Made by a program: the position numbers and the translations under genes. Shown here one piece after another: positions 1-5,530 of a DNA stretch of 5,990 nt. Where the stretch lies: the NCBI GenBank assembly GCA_023245695.1, contig JAHFJT010000060.1:1-5990 (forward strand). The letters are read 5' to 3'. Positions within the stretch are counted from its first letter, which is position 1, and every line of letters starts with the position of its first letter. The DNA comes from Candidatus Peregrinibacteria bacterium. Its GTDB lineage: Bacteria; Patescibacteriota; Gracilibacteria; UBA1369; UBA12463. Below the pieces are notes generated by a model that was not told where the DNA came from, did not search any database, and saw only the letters and a list, made by a program, of their open reading frames with translations.

Positions 1-184
1 TCATCGCCATATTCGGACCCGGAACAAACTGCCCAATCACATACGCATCAATAAAGCCCTTGGTCGTCACCCAGTGATGCTGCTCAACCACAATTCGCTG
101 AACCTCCGGCAGCGCGCCAAACACTCCACCAAATGAGATGAAGCTCACCCGAAAAAACGCCAAAAATATATCAAGATAGATCAT
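1..184 (-). CDS. chrA: Chromate transporter (CHR) half-protein, second copy, partial at left edge
   Basis: This is the N-terminal 61 residues of a CHR-family membrane transporter half; the rest lies outside the window. The reading frame starts with ATG at 184 and is open to the edge. It shows the CHR hallmarks: an opening hydrophobic helix (LDIFLAFFRVSFISFGG), FGG at about residues 18-20, a WVTTKGFIDAYVIGQ segment, and PGPN near residues 54-57. The start overlaps the stop of the preceding CHR gene by four bases (ATGA), which implies translational coupling. In this family, two short (about 190-residue) proteins made from adjacent genes take the place of the two homologous halves of long ChrA. 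The established activity of characterised members is chromate efflux. The real substrate here is not shown by sequence. The family assignment is firm. Confidence 0.85.
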   Translation of the reverse strand, partial: MIYLDIFLAFFRVSFISFGGVFGALPEVQRIVVEQHHWVTTKGFIDAYVIGQFVPGPNMAM

Positions 185-762
185 GCGAGAAATTCAATAA
201 GAAGACAGGAGACGAGACCACCCACGAGCGTCACGACAAAAGAGATCCCTGAAAGGCCCGCGACAACCAGCACAAAAACAGTCACCAATCGAAAAAGATA
301 CTTCACACGCGGAAGCGGCCCACGTATATGATGCCCGCGCAATCCCACAAAAATCTGTGCGATAAATATCGTGAAAATCGCGATCGATCCAATCGAAAAT
401 CCCTGAAAAATTCTCGCAATATCCGGCTGCTGAATCGGCACAAACCAGAGCACCAAAAGTGCCAAAATCGCACCCGGCGCCGTCAAGGCCACGACGCCCG
501 CCACCGCCGCCACATTCCCAAAAAACTTGTACCCAATGTACGCAGCCAGATTCACCAAGTTCGACCCCGGAAGCACCGACGTAATCGTATAGATCTCCTG
601 GAACTCCTCCGCCGTCAGCCACTTTTTCTCCACGACCACCGCATCTCGATACATCATCGCCCTCCCCGATCCTCCAAACGCTAACGCGCCAATCCGCAAA
701 CACAACAAGAGCCAGTCCCGAAGCACGGGAGAAGACGAAGAGCGTGACAAATTAAGACTCAT
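181..762 (-). CDS. chrA: Chromate transporter (CHR) half-protein, first copy
   Basis: A 193-residue inner-membrane protein of the short-chain CHR family, which works as a pair with the overlapping downstream half. Visible marks are FGG (residues 29-31), KKWLTAEEF (46-54), PGSN (65-68, in the place of the usual PGPN), AAYIGYKFFG (73-82), and a Pro-Gly pair at 96-97 that opens a hydrophobic helix. Further membrane segments lie at about 122-140 and 158-190. The length is that of a single CHR domain. The ATG at 762 lies 9 bases after the stop of the O-antigen-ligase-like gene, so it is probably co-transcribed with it. No Shine-Dalgarno sequence precedes it. Its TGA stop shows that TGA is not reassigned. 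The base composition is more GC-rich than the gene before it, so the pair may have been acquired separately. Chromate export is the family's known activity; the substrate here is inferred. Confidence 0.9.
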   Translation of the reverse strand: MSLNLSRSSSSPVLRDWLLLCLRIGALAFGGSGRAMMYRDAVVVEKKWLTAEEFQEIYTITSVLPGSNLVNLAAYIGYKFFGNVAAVAGVVALTAPGAILALLVLWFVPIQQPDIARIFQGFSIGSIAIFTIFIAQIFVGLRGHHIRGPLPRVKYLFRLVTVFVLVVAGLSGISFVVTLVGGLVSCLLIEFLA

Positions 763-771
763 ACAAAGAAT

Positions 772-2070
772 TTATTTTCTTGATACAATACGTTTCGCTG
801 CAAGCAAGCACCCAGCAAAAAAATAAAGCAAAATATTTCCAGAAATCGTAGAAAAATTCATGCCATAGTATGCGAGGATAGAAAAAATAGAAGCGATAGA
901 AAAAAGAAATATCTTCTCATGATCCATCTCGGATTTTTTATATTTTACAGAAAGATAATGTCTTATGGCATTCCAGAGAAGAACGATCCAAAATGCCATA
1001 TAGGCAAAAAAACCTACAATCCCCTGCATAACAAGCACATCGAGAAACTCATTATGTGTCCGGTCGATATAAAAAATGTCGTTCGACTTGAGGTACGCCG
1101 GAAGATAAGGCTCAATGCGGCCAGCAATCGCCTCCTGGCCAGTGCCAAGAATAGGCCGTTCAAGAAAGAGCTGTAGACCGGCCTTTTGTAAGTATACACG
1201 TGTTGTCACCGATCCCACGTTGTCCTCTGTTAAAGAAAGGCGATGAAAAAGCTGTGTTTCAGTAAATTTTTGGAACACAAAAATACCTACAGATAAAACA
1301 ATAACGAATCCGGTAATTATGACCATTCGATAGAGCTTCCTTTTTCGAGCCACAAGAAGAGCGATAATGAGAAATCCAAGAATTGATCCAATCCAGGCAC
1401 TTCGGCAACCAGTCAAAAACAAAGTAACAAGCGTAACTCCAAGACCAGCAAAAGAAATAAGGCGAACAAATCGAGACGTTGAGTTAAAGAAAAAACTAAA
1501 TATTGGAATGAGGCCAATTAAAAATACGGCAAGATAATTAGGGTTCCCAAAGGTACCATAAGCCCTATACCGAAATGCGGCTATATCAAGAAAAGGGGTG
1601 TCGACAAAAAACGGAAGGAGCGACACGGCAGAGGTGACAACGGCCGATCCGACAAGCCACCCAAAGAAAATCCTACGAAAAGATACGGAAGAAGGAAAAT
1701 GCTGAAAAATATAGACAACATTCAAAAAATAGACAGCGATAGTAAGCTGGGCAATCAGTCCCTGAAAACGGTATGGAGCTCCGCTCAGTGACAACGAACG
1801 ATCAGTAGAAAAAATAAAAGCGATGAGTTCCGCAAGCACCATAACACCAAAAAGTTTTAACTCAATCGGAAGTCGTCGAAACGAAAAAGATGACTCATCA
1901 GATATTCTTTGAGCGAGAGTAATGATCGTTAAAACACCAGTTGCAATGATAAAGAAAATAGCCTTCGGGTACTCAAAAGAGTCAGTATAAAACCATGGAG
2001 CAAAAAATAACGCAGCAGCCCAAACCAACACACCGAGAATAATTGCCTGGAGTCGAGTAAAGATACTCAT
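772..2070 (-). CDS. O-antigen ligase/polymerase-like membrane protein (Wzy_C family)
   Basis: A 432-residue polytopic membrane protein with about a dozen hydrophobic segments over its whole length. It belongs to the WaaL/Wzy O-antigen ligase-polymerase family, whose members transfer or polymerise undecaprenyl-linked glycans on the outer face of the cytoplasmic membrane. Supporting motifs in order are GTFGNPNYLA (172-181), TGCRSAW (220-226, in the place of the usual TGSR-aaW), ERPILGTGQEA (304-314), and DRTHNEFLDVLVMQGIVG (336-353). The last is the large extracytoplasmic loop with the conserved His-Asn (H339-N340) that is key in WaaL-type enzymes. The ATG at 2070 follows a good sigma70-type promoter and a short leader of about 16 bases, without a visible Shine-Dalgarno sequence. 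It is the first gene of an apparent operon with the two CHR halves. Ligase and polymerase cannot be told apart here, nor can the acceptor (lipid, S-layer protein or other glycan). Confidence 0.85.
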   Translation of the reverse strand: MSIFTRLQAIILGVLVWAAALFFAPWFYTDSFEYPKAIFFIIATGVLTIITLAQRISDESSFSFRRLPIELKLFGVMVLAELIAFIFSTDRSLSLSGAPYRFQGLIAQLTIAVYFLNVVYIFQHFPSSVSFRRIFFGWLVGSAVVTSAVSLLPFFVDTPFLDIAAFRYRAYGTFGNPNYLAVFLIGLIPIFSFFFNSTSRFVRLISFAGLGVTLVTLFLTGCRSAWIGSILGFLIIALLVARKRKLYRMVIITGFVIVLSVGIFVFQKFTETQLFHRLSLTEDNVGSVTTRVYLQKAGLQLFLERPILGTGQEAIAGRIEPYLPAYLKSNDIFYIDRTHNEFLDVLVMQGIVGFFAYMAFWIVLLWNAIRHYLSVKYKKSEMDHEKIFLFSIASIFSILAYYGMNFSTISGNILLYFFAGCLLAAKRIVSRK

Positions 2071-2093
2071 AGGGGATTTACTAGATTAAGTCC

Positions 2094-2122
2094 ATCATAG
2101 GTAAGTATACTGAGTGAGTCAA
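2094..2122 (-). promoter_or_regulatory. Sigma70-type promoter of the ligase-chromate operon
   Basis: On the minus strand the -35 box is TTGACT (2117-2122) and the -10 box is TATGAT (2094-2099), with a 17-base spacer. Each box matches the consensus at five of six positions. The predicted start of transcription is near 2087, leaving a leader of about 16 bases before the ATG at 2070. The leader ends in CCCCT, so it has no Shine-Dalgarno sequence. Confidence 0.7.
2106..2111 (+). promoter_or_regulatory. Likely -10 box of the carboxypeptidase gene
   Basis: TATACT on the plus strand matches five of six consensus bases and would start transcription near 2118, about 25 bases before the ATG at 2143. 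No convincing -35 box lies 16-18 bases upstream. The box lies inside the spacer of the opposite promoter, so the two promoters should compete for polymerase. The leader reads TATCCCCTTCCCCAT just before the ATG and has no Shine-Dalgarno motif. Confidence 0.4.
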
Positions 2123-2142
2123 CGCACTATCCCCTTCCCCAT

Positions 2143-3606
2143 ATGAAAAACATCGCGAAGAAAAGCATCATTACAGTCTCCATCTTTGCGTGCGTACTTG
2201 GAGTATCATACTATATCGTCATTCCAGCCATAAAGATTGCAAGCATTAAGCATATTATTTATGAAATTCCAAAACTCCCAGGATTTGAAGGAAGTACGGT
2301 GGTGGTCGAAGCAAAATACGAAGACTCAAAAAACAGCATTATCAGTCAAAATACGGCGGTACCCATTCACCCAGGCTCAAATTACAAACTTTTAACAGCA
2401 GCAGCAAGCCTTTATTACCTCACGCCCGACTTCACGTTTAAGACAAATTTTTATATACTCAAAAGTGGCGGAAAAGAACATCTCATTATAGAAGGGTATG
2501 GCGATCCAACATTTCACTGGGAAGATATTCAAGCTATGGCGCTAAAAATAAAACAGGCGAATGTTCATATCACTGGAAACATCTATTATGACGATCGGTT
2601 TTTCAACGGAGAGCAGTACGGGCCTAACTGGAAAGAAGAGTGGAAGAGCATTCACTATGCTGTACCTATTTCTGCACTTCAGATCGACGATAACATCCTC
2701 TACATTCAGGGGAAAGGAAGTACAGTGAAAAAAAACTTACACACTCAAACAGCTGCCCTTCAAAATTATCCATCGATCATTGATCATCGCGCACTTGTTG
2801 ACCACGGAGAGCCTTACAAAATCAGCGCCACCATGTCGGACAAGAATATCATCACACTCGAAGGGGAAACCTCTGGAGACAACGATTTTACAACTTCGAC
2901 AAATATACAAAATCCTAGCCTGGATACTGCTGAAGTTTTCAAACAAGAGCTCGTTGCATTGGGCGTAGCAAATAATCAGACAAGCGTTCTACCATTAACA
3001 GAATCAACACTACCAACGCAAGTAACTACCAAAAAACTCATCTATCAATACGTCTCAGCGCCACTGAGCGACATCATAAAAAAAATGCTCACTTTTAGTA
3101 AAAATAACTACGGAGAGACACTCATCCGTGTACTGGGTGAAGAAAAAAACAAAATATCTCAGGCGCATGGAAGTCAGGCAAAGGGCGTTGAACTTCTTCA
3201 AAAATTTCTCACAACAGAAGTAAAAATTGAGCCAGAAGATTTTATCGGACTCGACGGGTCTGGCATGTCTCCTTCTTCCCGCATTACTGGGCGCGCTATC
3301 ATCCAGCTCTTTGAATATATTAATAAACAGAGGTGGAAAGAGCTCTTCTGGTCAGCCCTCCCAACATCAAATAACGAAGGAACACTCCGCTATCGGTTTC
3401 TCAGTGCGCAAATTACCGATCAAGTTATCGCCAAAACTGGAACTCATGATTTCGCTTCGAGCCTATCAGGAAAAATCCCTCGAACTCACGACACCATCCT
3501 CTTCAGTATTCACATTTTTAATCACCATATTCCAAGTGAATACACTGGAATAACCGTCCACCCAGTGATCGACACAATCGTCAAACTTCTGGATGAACGG
3601 TTATAA
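2143..3606 (+). CDS. dacB: D-alanyl-D-alanine carboxypeptidase, S13 family (PBP4/DacB type), membrane-anchored
   Basis: A 487-residue penicillin-binding protein that removes the terminal D-Ala from peptidoglycan pentapeptides, and in some relatives also cuts D-Ala-mDAP cross-links. All three active-site motifs are present in order: SNYK (79-82, nucleophile S79 and K82), SKN (319-321) and KTG (431-433). Further S13 signatures are EGYGDPTF (117-124), YYDDRFFNGEQYGPNW (148-163) and DGSGMSPSSR (371-380). The 240-residue gap between SxxK and SxN is close to that of E. coli DacB and leaves room for the inserted domains of this family. A single hydrophobic helix (about residues 8-30) after a Lys-rich start suggests an uncleaved anchor or signal, placing the enzyme outside the membrane. 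It is divergent from the O-antigen-ligase-like gene and ends 21 bases from the convergent small gene. No Shine-Dalgarno sequence is seen. Confidence 0.92.
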   Translation: MKNIAKKSIITVSIFACVLGVSYYIVIPAIKIASIKHIIYEIPKLPGFEGSTVVVEAKYEDSKNSIISQNTAVPIHPGSNYKLLTAAASLYYLTPDFTFKTNFYILKSGGKEHLIIEGYGDPTFHWEDIQAMALKIKQANVHITGNIYYDDRFFNGEQYGPNWKEEWKSIHYAVPISALQIDDNILYIQGKGSTVKKNLHTQTAALQNYPSIIDHRALVDHGEPYKISATMSDKNIITLEGETSGDNDFTTSTNIQNPSLDTAEVFKQELVALGVANNQTSVLPLTESTLPTQVTTKKLIYQYVSAPLSDIIKKMLTFSKNNYGETLIRVLGEEKNKISQAHGSQAKGVELLQKFLTTEVKIEPEDFIGLDGSGMSPSSRITGRAIIQLFEYINKQRWKELFWSALPTSNNEGTLRYRFLSAQITDQVIAKTGTHDFASSLSGKIPRTHDTILFSIHIFNHHIPSEYTGITVHPVIDTIVKLLDERL

Positions 3607-3627
3607 TTTCCCAAGAACTAAAGCGCA

Positions 3628-3951
3628 CTACTTCCCTCGAACCTTTACATTCATCTGAAGTTTTTCAACAGGAACATTTGGCGCAATATACTTATGCATC
3701 TCTCTTTCATCGCGAGTTCGCATGCATGGATTTGGAGCAGATGCAGGTGCACGACGATCATCATCTCGTCTACGAGTTCCAGATACTGGAGAGCTCAATG
3801 GCTTTGGGGTGACAGCAGCACTCACGGCACAAGGACCACTCAAAGGGGAACCGAAGTCACCTTTGAAAAATCTCCCCTGAGCCACGACGCCAACGATAAC
3901 GACAGCGAGAACGGCGACAGCCGACAGAACAATATAGAGCTTTTTCTGCAT
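3628..3951 (-). CDS. Small single-pass membrane or exported protein of unknown function
   Basis: A 107-residue protein that I do not recognise. It has MQKK followed by one strong hydrophobic helix (about residues 5-24) and a VVAQG boundary, so it is either an N-terminally anchored protein or a secreted one. The rest is Pro/Ser/Ala-rich, with a charged patch TRRRDDDRR (59-67) and two cysteines (C41, C76) that could pair outside the cell. C41 is too far from the helix to be a lipobox. The tail is basic. A near-consensus promoter lies just upstream, which argues that this is a real gene rather than an artefact. It stands alone: it is convergent with the carboxypeptidase gene on its downstream side and lies downstream of the dipeptidase gene on the same strand. 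No Shine-Dalgarno sequence is seen. A role at the cell surface is inference only. Confidence 0.65.
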   Translation of the reverse strand: MQKKLYIVLSAVAVLAVVIVGVVAQGRFFKGDFGSPLSGPCAVSAAVTPKPLSSPVSGTRRRDDDRRAPASAPNPCMRTRDEREMHKYIAPNVPVEKLQMNVKVRGK

Positions 3952-3988
3952 AAACTTTTATTTTTATATAATAAATGTAAGTAATACT

Positions 3989-4017
3989 ATTATAACACAT
4001 AATGATATATAAATCAA
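3989..4017 (-). promoter_or_regulatory. Strong extended -10 promoter of the small membrane protein gene
   Basis: On the minus strand a TTGATT -35 box (4012-4017) is followed by a 17-base spacer and a perfect TATAAT -10 box (3989-3994). A TG lies one base upstream of the -10 (extended -10). Transcription would start near 3982, about 30 bases before the ATG at 3951. The surroundings (3952-4020) are very AT-rich. This is the best promoter match in the window. Confidence 0.75.
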
Positions 4018-4054
4018 TTACACAGCCCCCCTCACAAAGAGGCAGAAATCAAAG

Positions 4055-4771
4055 CTAAAAAGAGGTCATTTTAGGTAAATCCTCCAAAAGAACCTGAGAA
4101 TAGATCGCACTGGCAGCCCCCGTCTGATGTGCCCATTCTCGATCTCCATACGAAAAGTGCCAGAACTCACCGTCAAATGGAACAAAACCGGCATGCTGCA
4201 TAACCTCTCTAAGCAACGTTCGATTCGTCAACGCCACTTCATCAATCTCAGGACTGAACGTATAAATCCGTCGCCCCGCCTCGACGTACTCTTCCCGATG
4301 AACACCGACACCCATGTCGAGATCCTGAGAGGTACGAATATTTGTGATCGTCGCATCCACCGCACCACCCGTTGGATGACCTGCAACTTCTGGAAACGCG
4401 ATGAGATTGTGCGCCATATTCCTCCAATACACTGGACCACCATCAGGATACTGCTTTTTCATTTTCTGGATAATCGCCTCAAAATATCGCTGCTGAACTT
4501 CAAGCGCACGATACGCATAAAAAACCTTTAGTCGAAGATCGCTCTGGATCGCCTTGAGCTCAAGCCCCGCACCCAGCAGTCTATCAAAAACCTGTTTCCG
4601 CAGATACATAACCTCTCCCACCAGCGGGATCATATCGGCACTATTGTGAAACGATAGCACCAATGGGTCTGCGTCCGGAACCCTTACCAGCGGCTCCCCC
4701 GACTCCTCTACAGGAACTTCGAGGAGCTGATCAACCGTCGGAAATCCAGATTCGATATCTTCATAGGTCAT
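4055..4771 (-). CDS. ddpX: D-alanyl-D-alanine dipeptidase, VanX/DdpX type (M15D zinc peptidase)
   Basis: A 238-residue cytoplasmic enzyme (no signal or membrane helix) predicted to hydrolyse the free D-Ala-D-Ala dipeptide. Numbering from the ATG at 4771, the zinc site reads HPTGGAVD (H132, D139) and EFWH (E202 base, H205 ligand). The H-to-D distance of 7 and E-to-H distance of 3 equal those of VanX. R88 in YAYRALEVQ sits where the substrate-binding arginine of VanX lies, about 44 residues before the first ligand. The frame also allows a GTG start at 4780. I prefer ATG because the best -10 box (4781-4786) abuts the GTG, so an mRNA from it could not include that codon. The absence of vanH, vanA or vanRS points to dipeptide recycling or catabolism rather than glycopeptide resistance. 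A different M15 peptide specificity remains possible. Confidence 0.85.
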   Translation of the reverse strand: MTYEDIESGFPTVDQLLEVPVEESGEPLVRVPDADPLVLSFHNSADMIPLVGEVMYLRKQVFDRLLGAGLELKAIQSDLRLKVFYAYRALEVQQRYFEAIIQKMKKQYPDGGPVYWRNMAHNLIAFPEVAGHPTGGAVDATITNIRTSQDLDMGVGVHREEYVEAGRRIYTFSPEIDEVALTNRTLLREVMQHAGFVPFDGEFWHFSYGDREWAHQTGAASAIYSQVLLEDLPKMTSF

Positions 4772-4780
4772 ACGAGGCAC

Positions 4781-4808
4781 ATTGTACTATAAATAAAAAA
4801 TCAGGCAA
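4781..4808 (-). promoter_or_regulatory. Candidate promoter of the dipeptidase gene
   Basis: On the minus strand there is TTGCCT (4803-4808), a 16-base spacer and TACAAT (4781-4786, five of six consensus bases). Transcription would begin near 4774, only about three bases before the ATG at 4771. That would make the mRNA almost leaderless. The -35 match is modest. Confidence 0.45.
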
Positions 4809-4841
4809 GCATGCGTGATGCAAAATCAACTCACAATATCC

Positions 4842-4865
4842 AGTAAGCGGAAGTAAGCGTATAGT
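4842..4865 (+). promoter_or_regulatory. Candidate tspO promoter with a 10-base-period direct repeat
   Basis: TATAGT (4860-4865) is a five-of-six -10 box placed so that transcription would start at or next to the A of the tspO ATG at 4872. No -35 box is recognisable. In its place AGTAAGCG occurs twice (4842-4849 and 4852-4859), exactly one helical turn apart and ending against the -10 box. A regulator-dependent promoter is possible. Confidence 0.4.
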
Positions 4866-4871
4866 CAGAAC

Positions 4872-5351
4872 ATGATGAACAAAAAAATCCTTCCACTTGT
4901 CGGCTCAATACTCTTCTGTGAAATGGCCGGAATCGTAGGTGCCGTATTTACTACCTCCGCCATCTCCACTTGGTACAGCACGATCAATAAACCATCGTTC
5001 AATCCCCCATCCTGGGTATTTGGACCGACTTGGACGCTGCTCTATGCTCTGATGGGCATTTCTCTCTTTTTGGTATGGACACACTCGAATCGAGATACGC
5101 AAAGACGAAAAGCGCTCTCCATTTTCTTCATTCAACTTTTCTTAAACGCAATCTGGTCACCCATTTTCTTTGGACTTCATGCACCTCTCGCAGCCTTCAT
5201 TGTGATCATGCTCCTTTGGCTTTCCATCGTATTCACCATTGTCATCTTCTGGAAAATTTCCAGAACAGCTGCGATGCTACTCGTGCCCTACCTCGCTTGG
5301 GTGAGCTTTGCGAGCCTCCTGAACTTCTCAATATGGCAGCTCAATATGTAA
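4872..5351 (+). CDS. tspO: TspO/MBR family tryptophan-rich membrane protein
   Basis: A 159-residue membrane protein with the five-helix layout of TspO, the bacterial relative of the mitochondrial translocator protein. Family members bind porphyrins and related tetrapyrroles and have been linked to stress signalling and tetrapyrrole handling; the precise role in this organism is unknown. Signatures are WYSTINKPSFNPPSWVFGP (34-52), TWTLLYALMGISL (53-65), QLFLNAIWSPIFFGL (88-102) and PYLAWVSFASLLNFSIWQLN (139-158). The length matches the family. Two ATG codons stand in a row (4872 and 4875). A -10-like box lies six bases before the first, so a leaderless mRNA is likely. The gene is divergent from the dipeptidase gene. 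Its TAA stop touches a remnant of an unrelated GerMN coding sequence, so whatever once followed it has been rearranged. No haem or tetrapyrrole gene is nearby. Confidence 0.93.
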   Translation: MMNKKILPLVGSILFCEMAGIVGAVFTTSAISTWYSTINKPSFNPPSWVFGPTWTLLYALMGISLFLVWTHSNRDTQRRKALSIFFIQLFLNAIWSPIFFGLHAPLAAFIVIMLLWLSIVFTIVIFWKISRTAAMLLVPYLAWVSFASLLNFSIWQLNM

Positions 5352-5374
5352 AAAACTCACCATTGAGAATGGTG
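5350..5374 (-). terminator. Possible rho-independent terminator, minus strand
   Basis: CACCATT (5358-5364) and AATGGTG (5368-5374) form a perfect 7-bp hairpin with a 3-base loop. Read on the minus strand it is followed by AG and six T residues (5355-5350), as in an intrinsic terminator. It would end leftward transcripts from the VOC gene before they enter tspO. The stem is not GC-rich. It lies within codons of the GerMN remnant (LTIENGV), so the symmetry may be accidental. Confidence 0.35.
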
Positions 5375-5487
5375 TCGCCAAAATCGACTTCAACGAGCAG
5401 CTCCAGTATCAAGTTGGTGGCTCATGCAGAATTTCGGCCATGAAGCACGTTATTTCTCATCCCAACTCAACTGGCTATCGCCCGTAA
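5353..5487 (+). pseudogene. GerMN-domain protein remnant
   Basis: In the plus frame beginning at 5353, a stretch of about 29 residues (5356-5442) reads LTIENGVAKIDFNEQL followed by QYQV and GGSCRISAM. I recognise this as the C-terminal core of a GerMN (sporulation/spore-germination-like) domain, in which a NGVAkVDF strand and a GGSCR segment precede an AQIxxTLxxFptV helix. The homology stops abruptly after the Ala-Met at 5437-5442. The frame runs on through unrelated residues to TAA at 5485-5487. There is no start codon, and the upstream half of the gene is absent: the frame is closed by TGA at 5320, inside tspO. GerMN proteins of this kind are usually small, secreted or membrane-anchored, and of uncertain function outside spore-formers. 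The piece is too short to act as a protein. The match is from memory of the family, not a search. Confidence 0.6.
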
Positions 5488-5530
5488 AAGAAGGCATGTT
5501 CAGCATAAATTACAGAAACGTATTAATGCG

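Noticed and set aside
181..183. Reassigned TGA (glycine) code as in Gracilibacteria.
   Set aside because: TGA ends the first CHR gene exactly at its overlap with the next start, and no gene contains an in-frame TGA.
194..703. Long open frames opposite or out of phase with the first chromate-transporter gene (also 328-684 on the plus strand).
   Set aside because: They lie wholly inside a well-supported CHR gene, have unnatural composition (Gly/Cys/Trp-rich or Arg/His-rich) and show no family resemblance.
1188..2110. GTAAGTATAC occurs at 1188-1197 and again at 2101-2110.
   Set aside because: Repeated 10-mers are expected by chance in a 6-kb window; one copy is inside coding sequence and there is no shared context.
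4021..4054. A possible terminator after the dipeptidase gene (CCTC-N5-GAGG near a run of six G).
   Set aside because: The stem is only four or five base pairs and no T-tract follows it on the minus strand.
2143..4771. A vancomycin-resistance (van) cluster.
   Set aside because: Only the VanX-like dipeptidase is present; no VanH, VanA-type ligase or VanRS is seen, and the carboxypeptidase is S13 rather than VanY.
4809..4821. GCAT/ATGC inverted repeat between the dipeptidase and tspO genes.
   Set aside because: Four-base arms are too short to support an operator or hairpin call.
5030..5443. A 137-codon plus-strand open frame spanning the end of tspO and the spacer.
   Set aside because: It is out of phase with both tspO and the GerMN remnant, which each have recognisable motifs in their own frames. 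The encoded sequence is low-complexity (Ser/Thr/His-rich).
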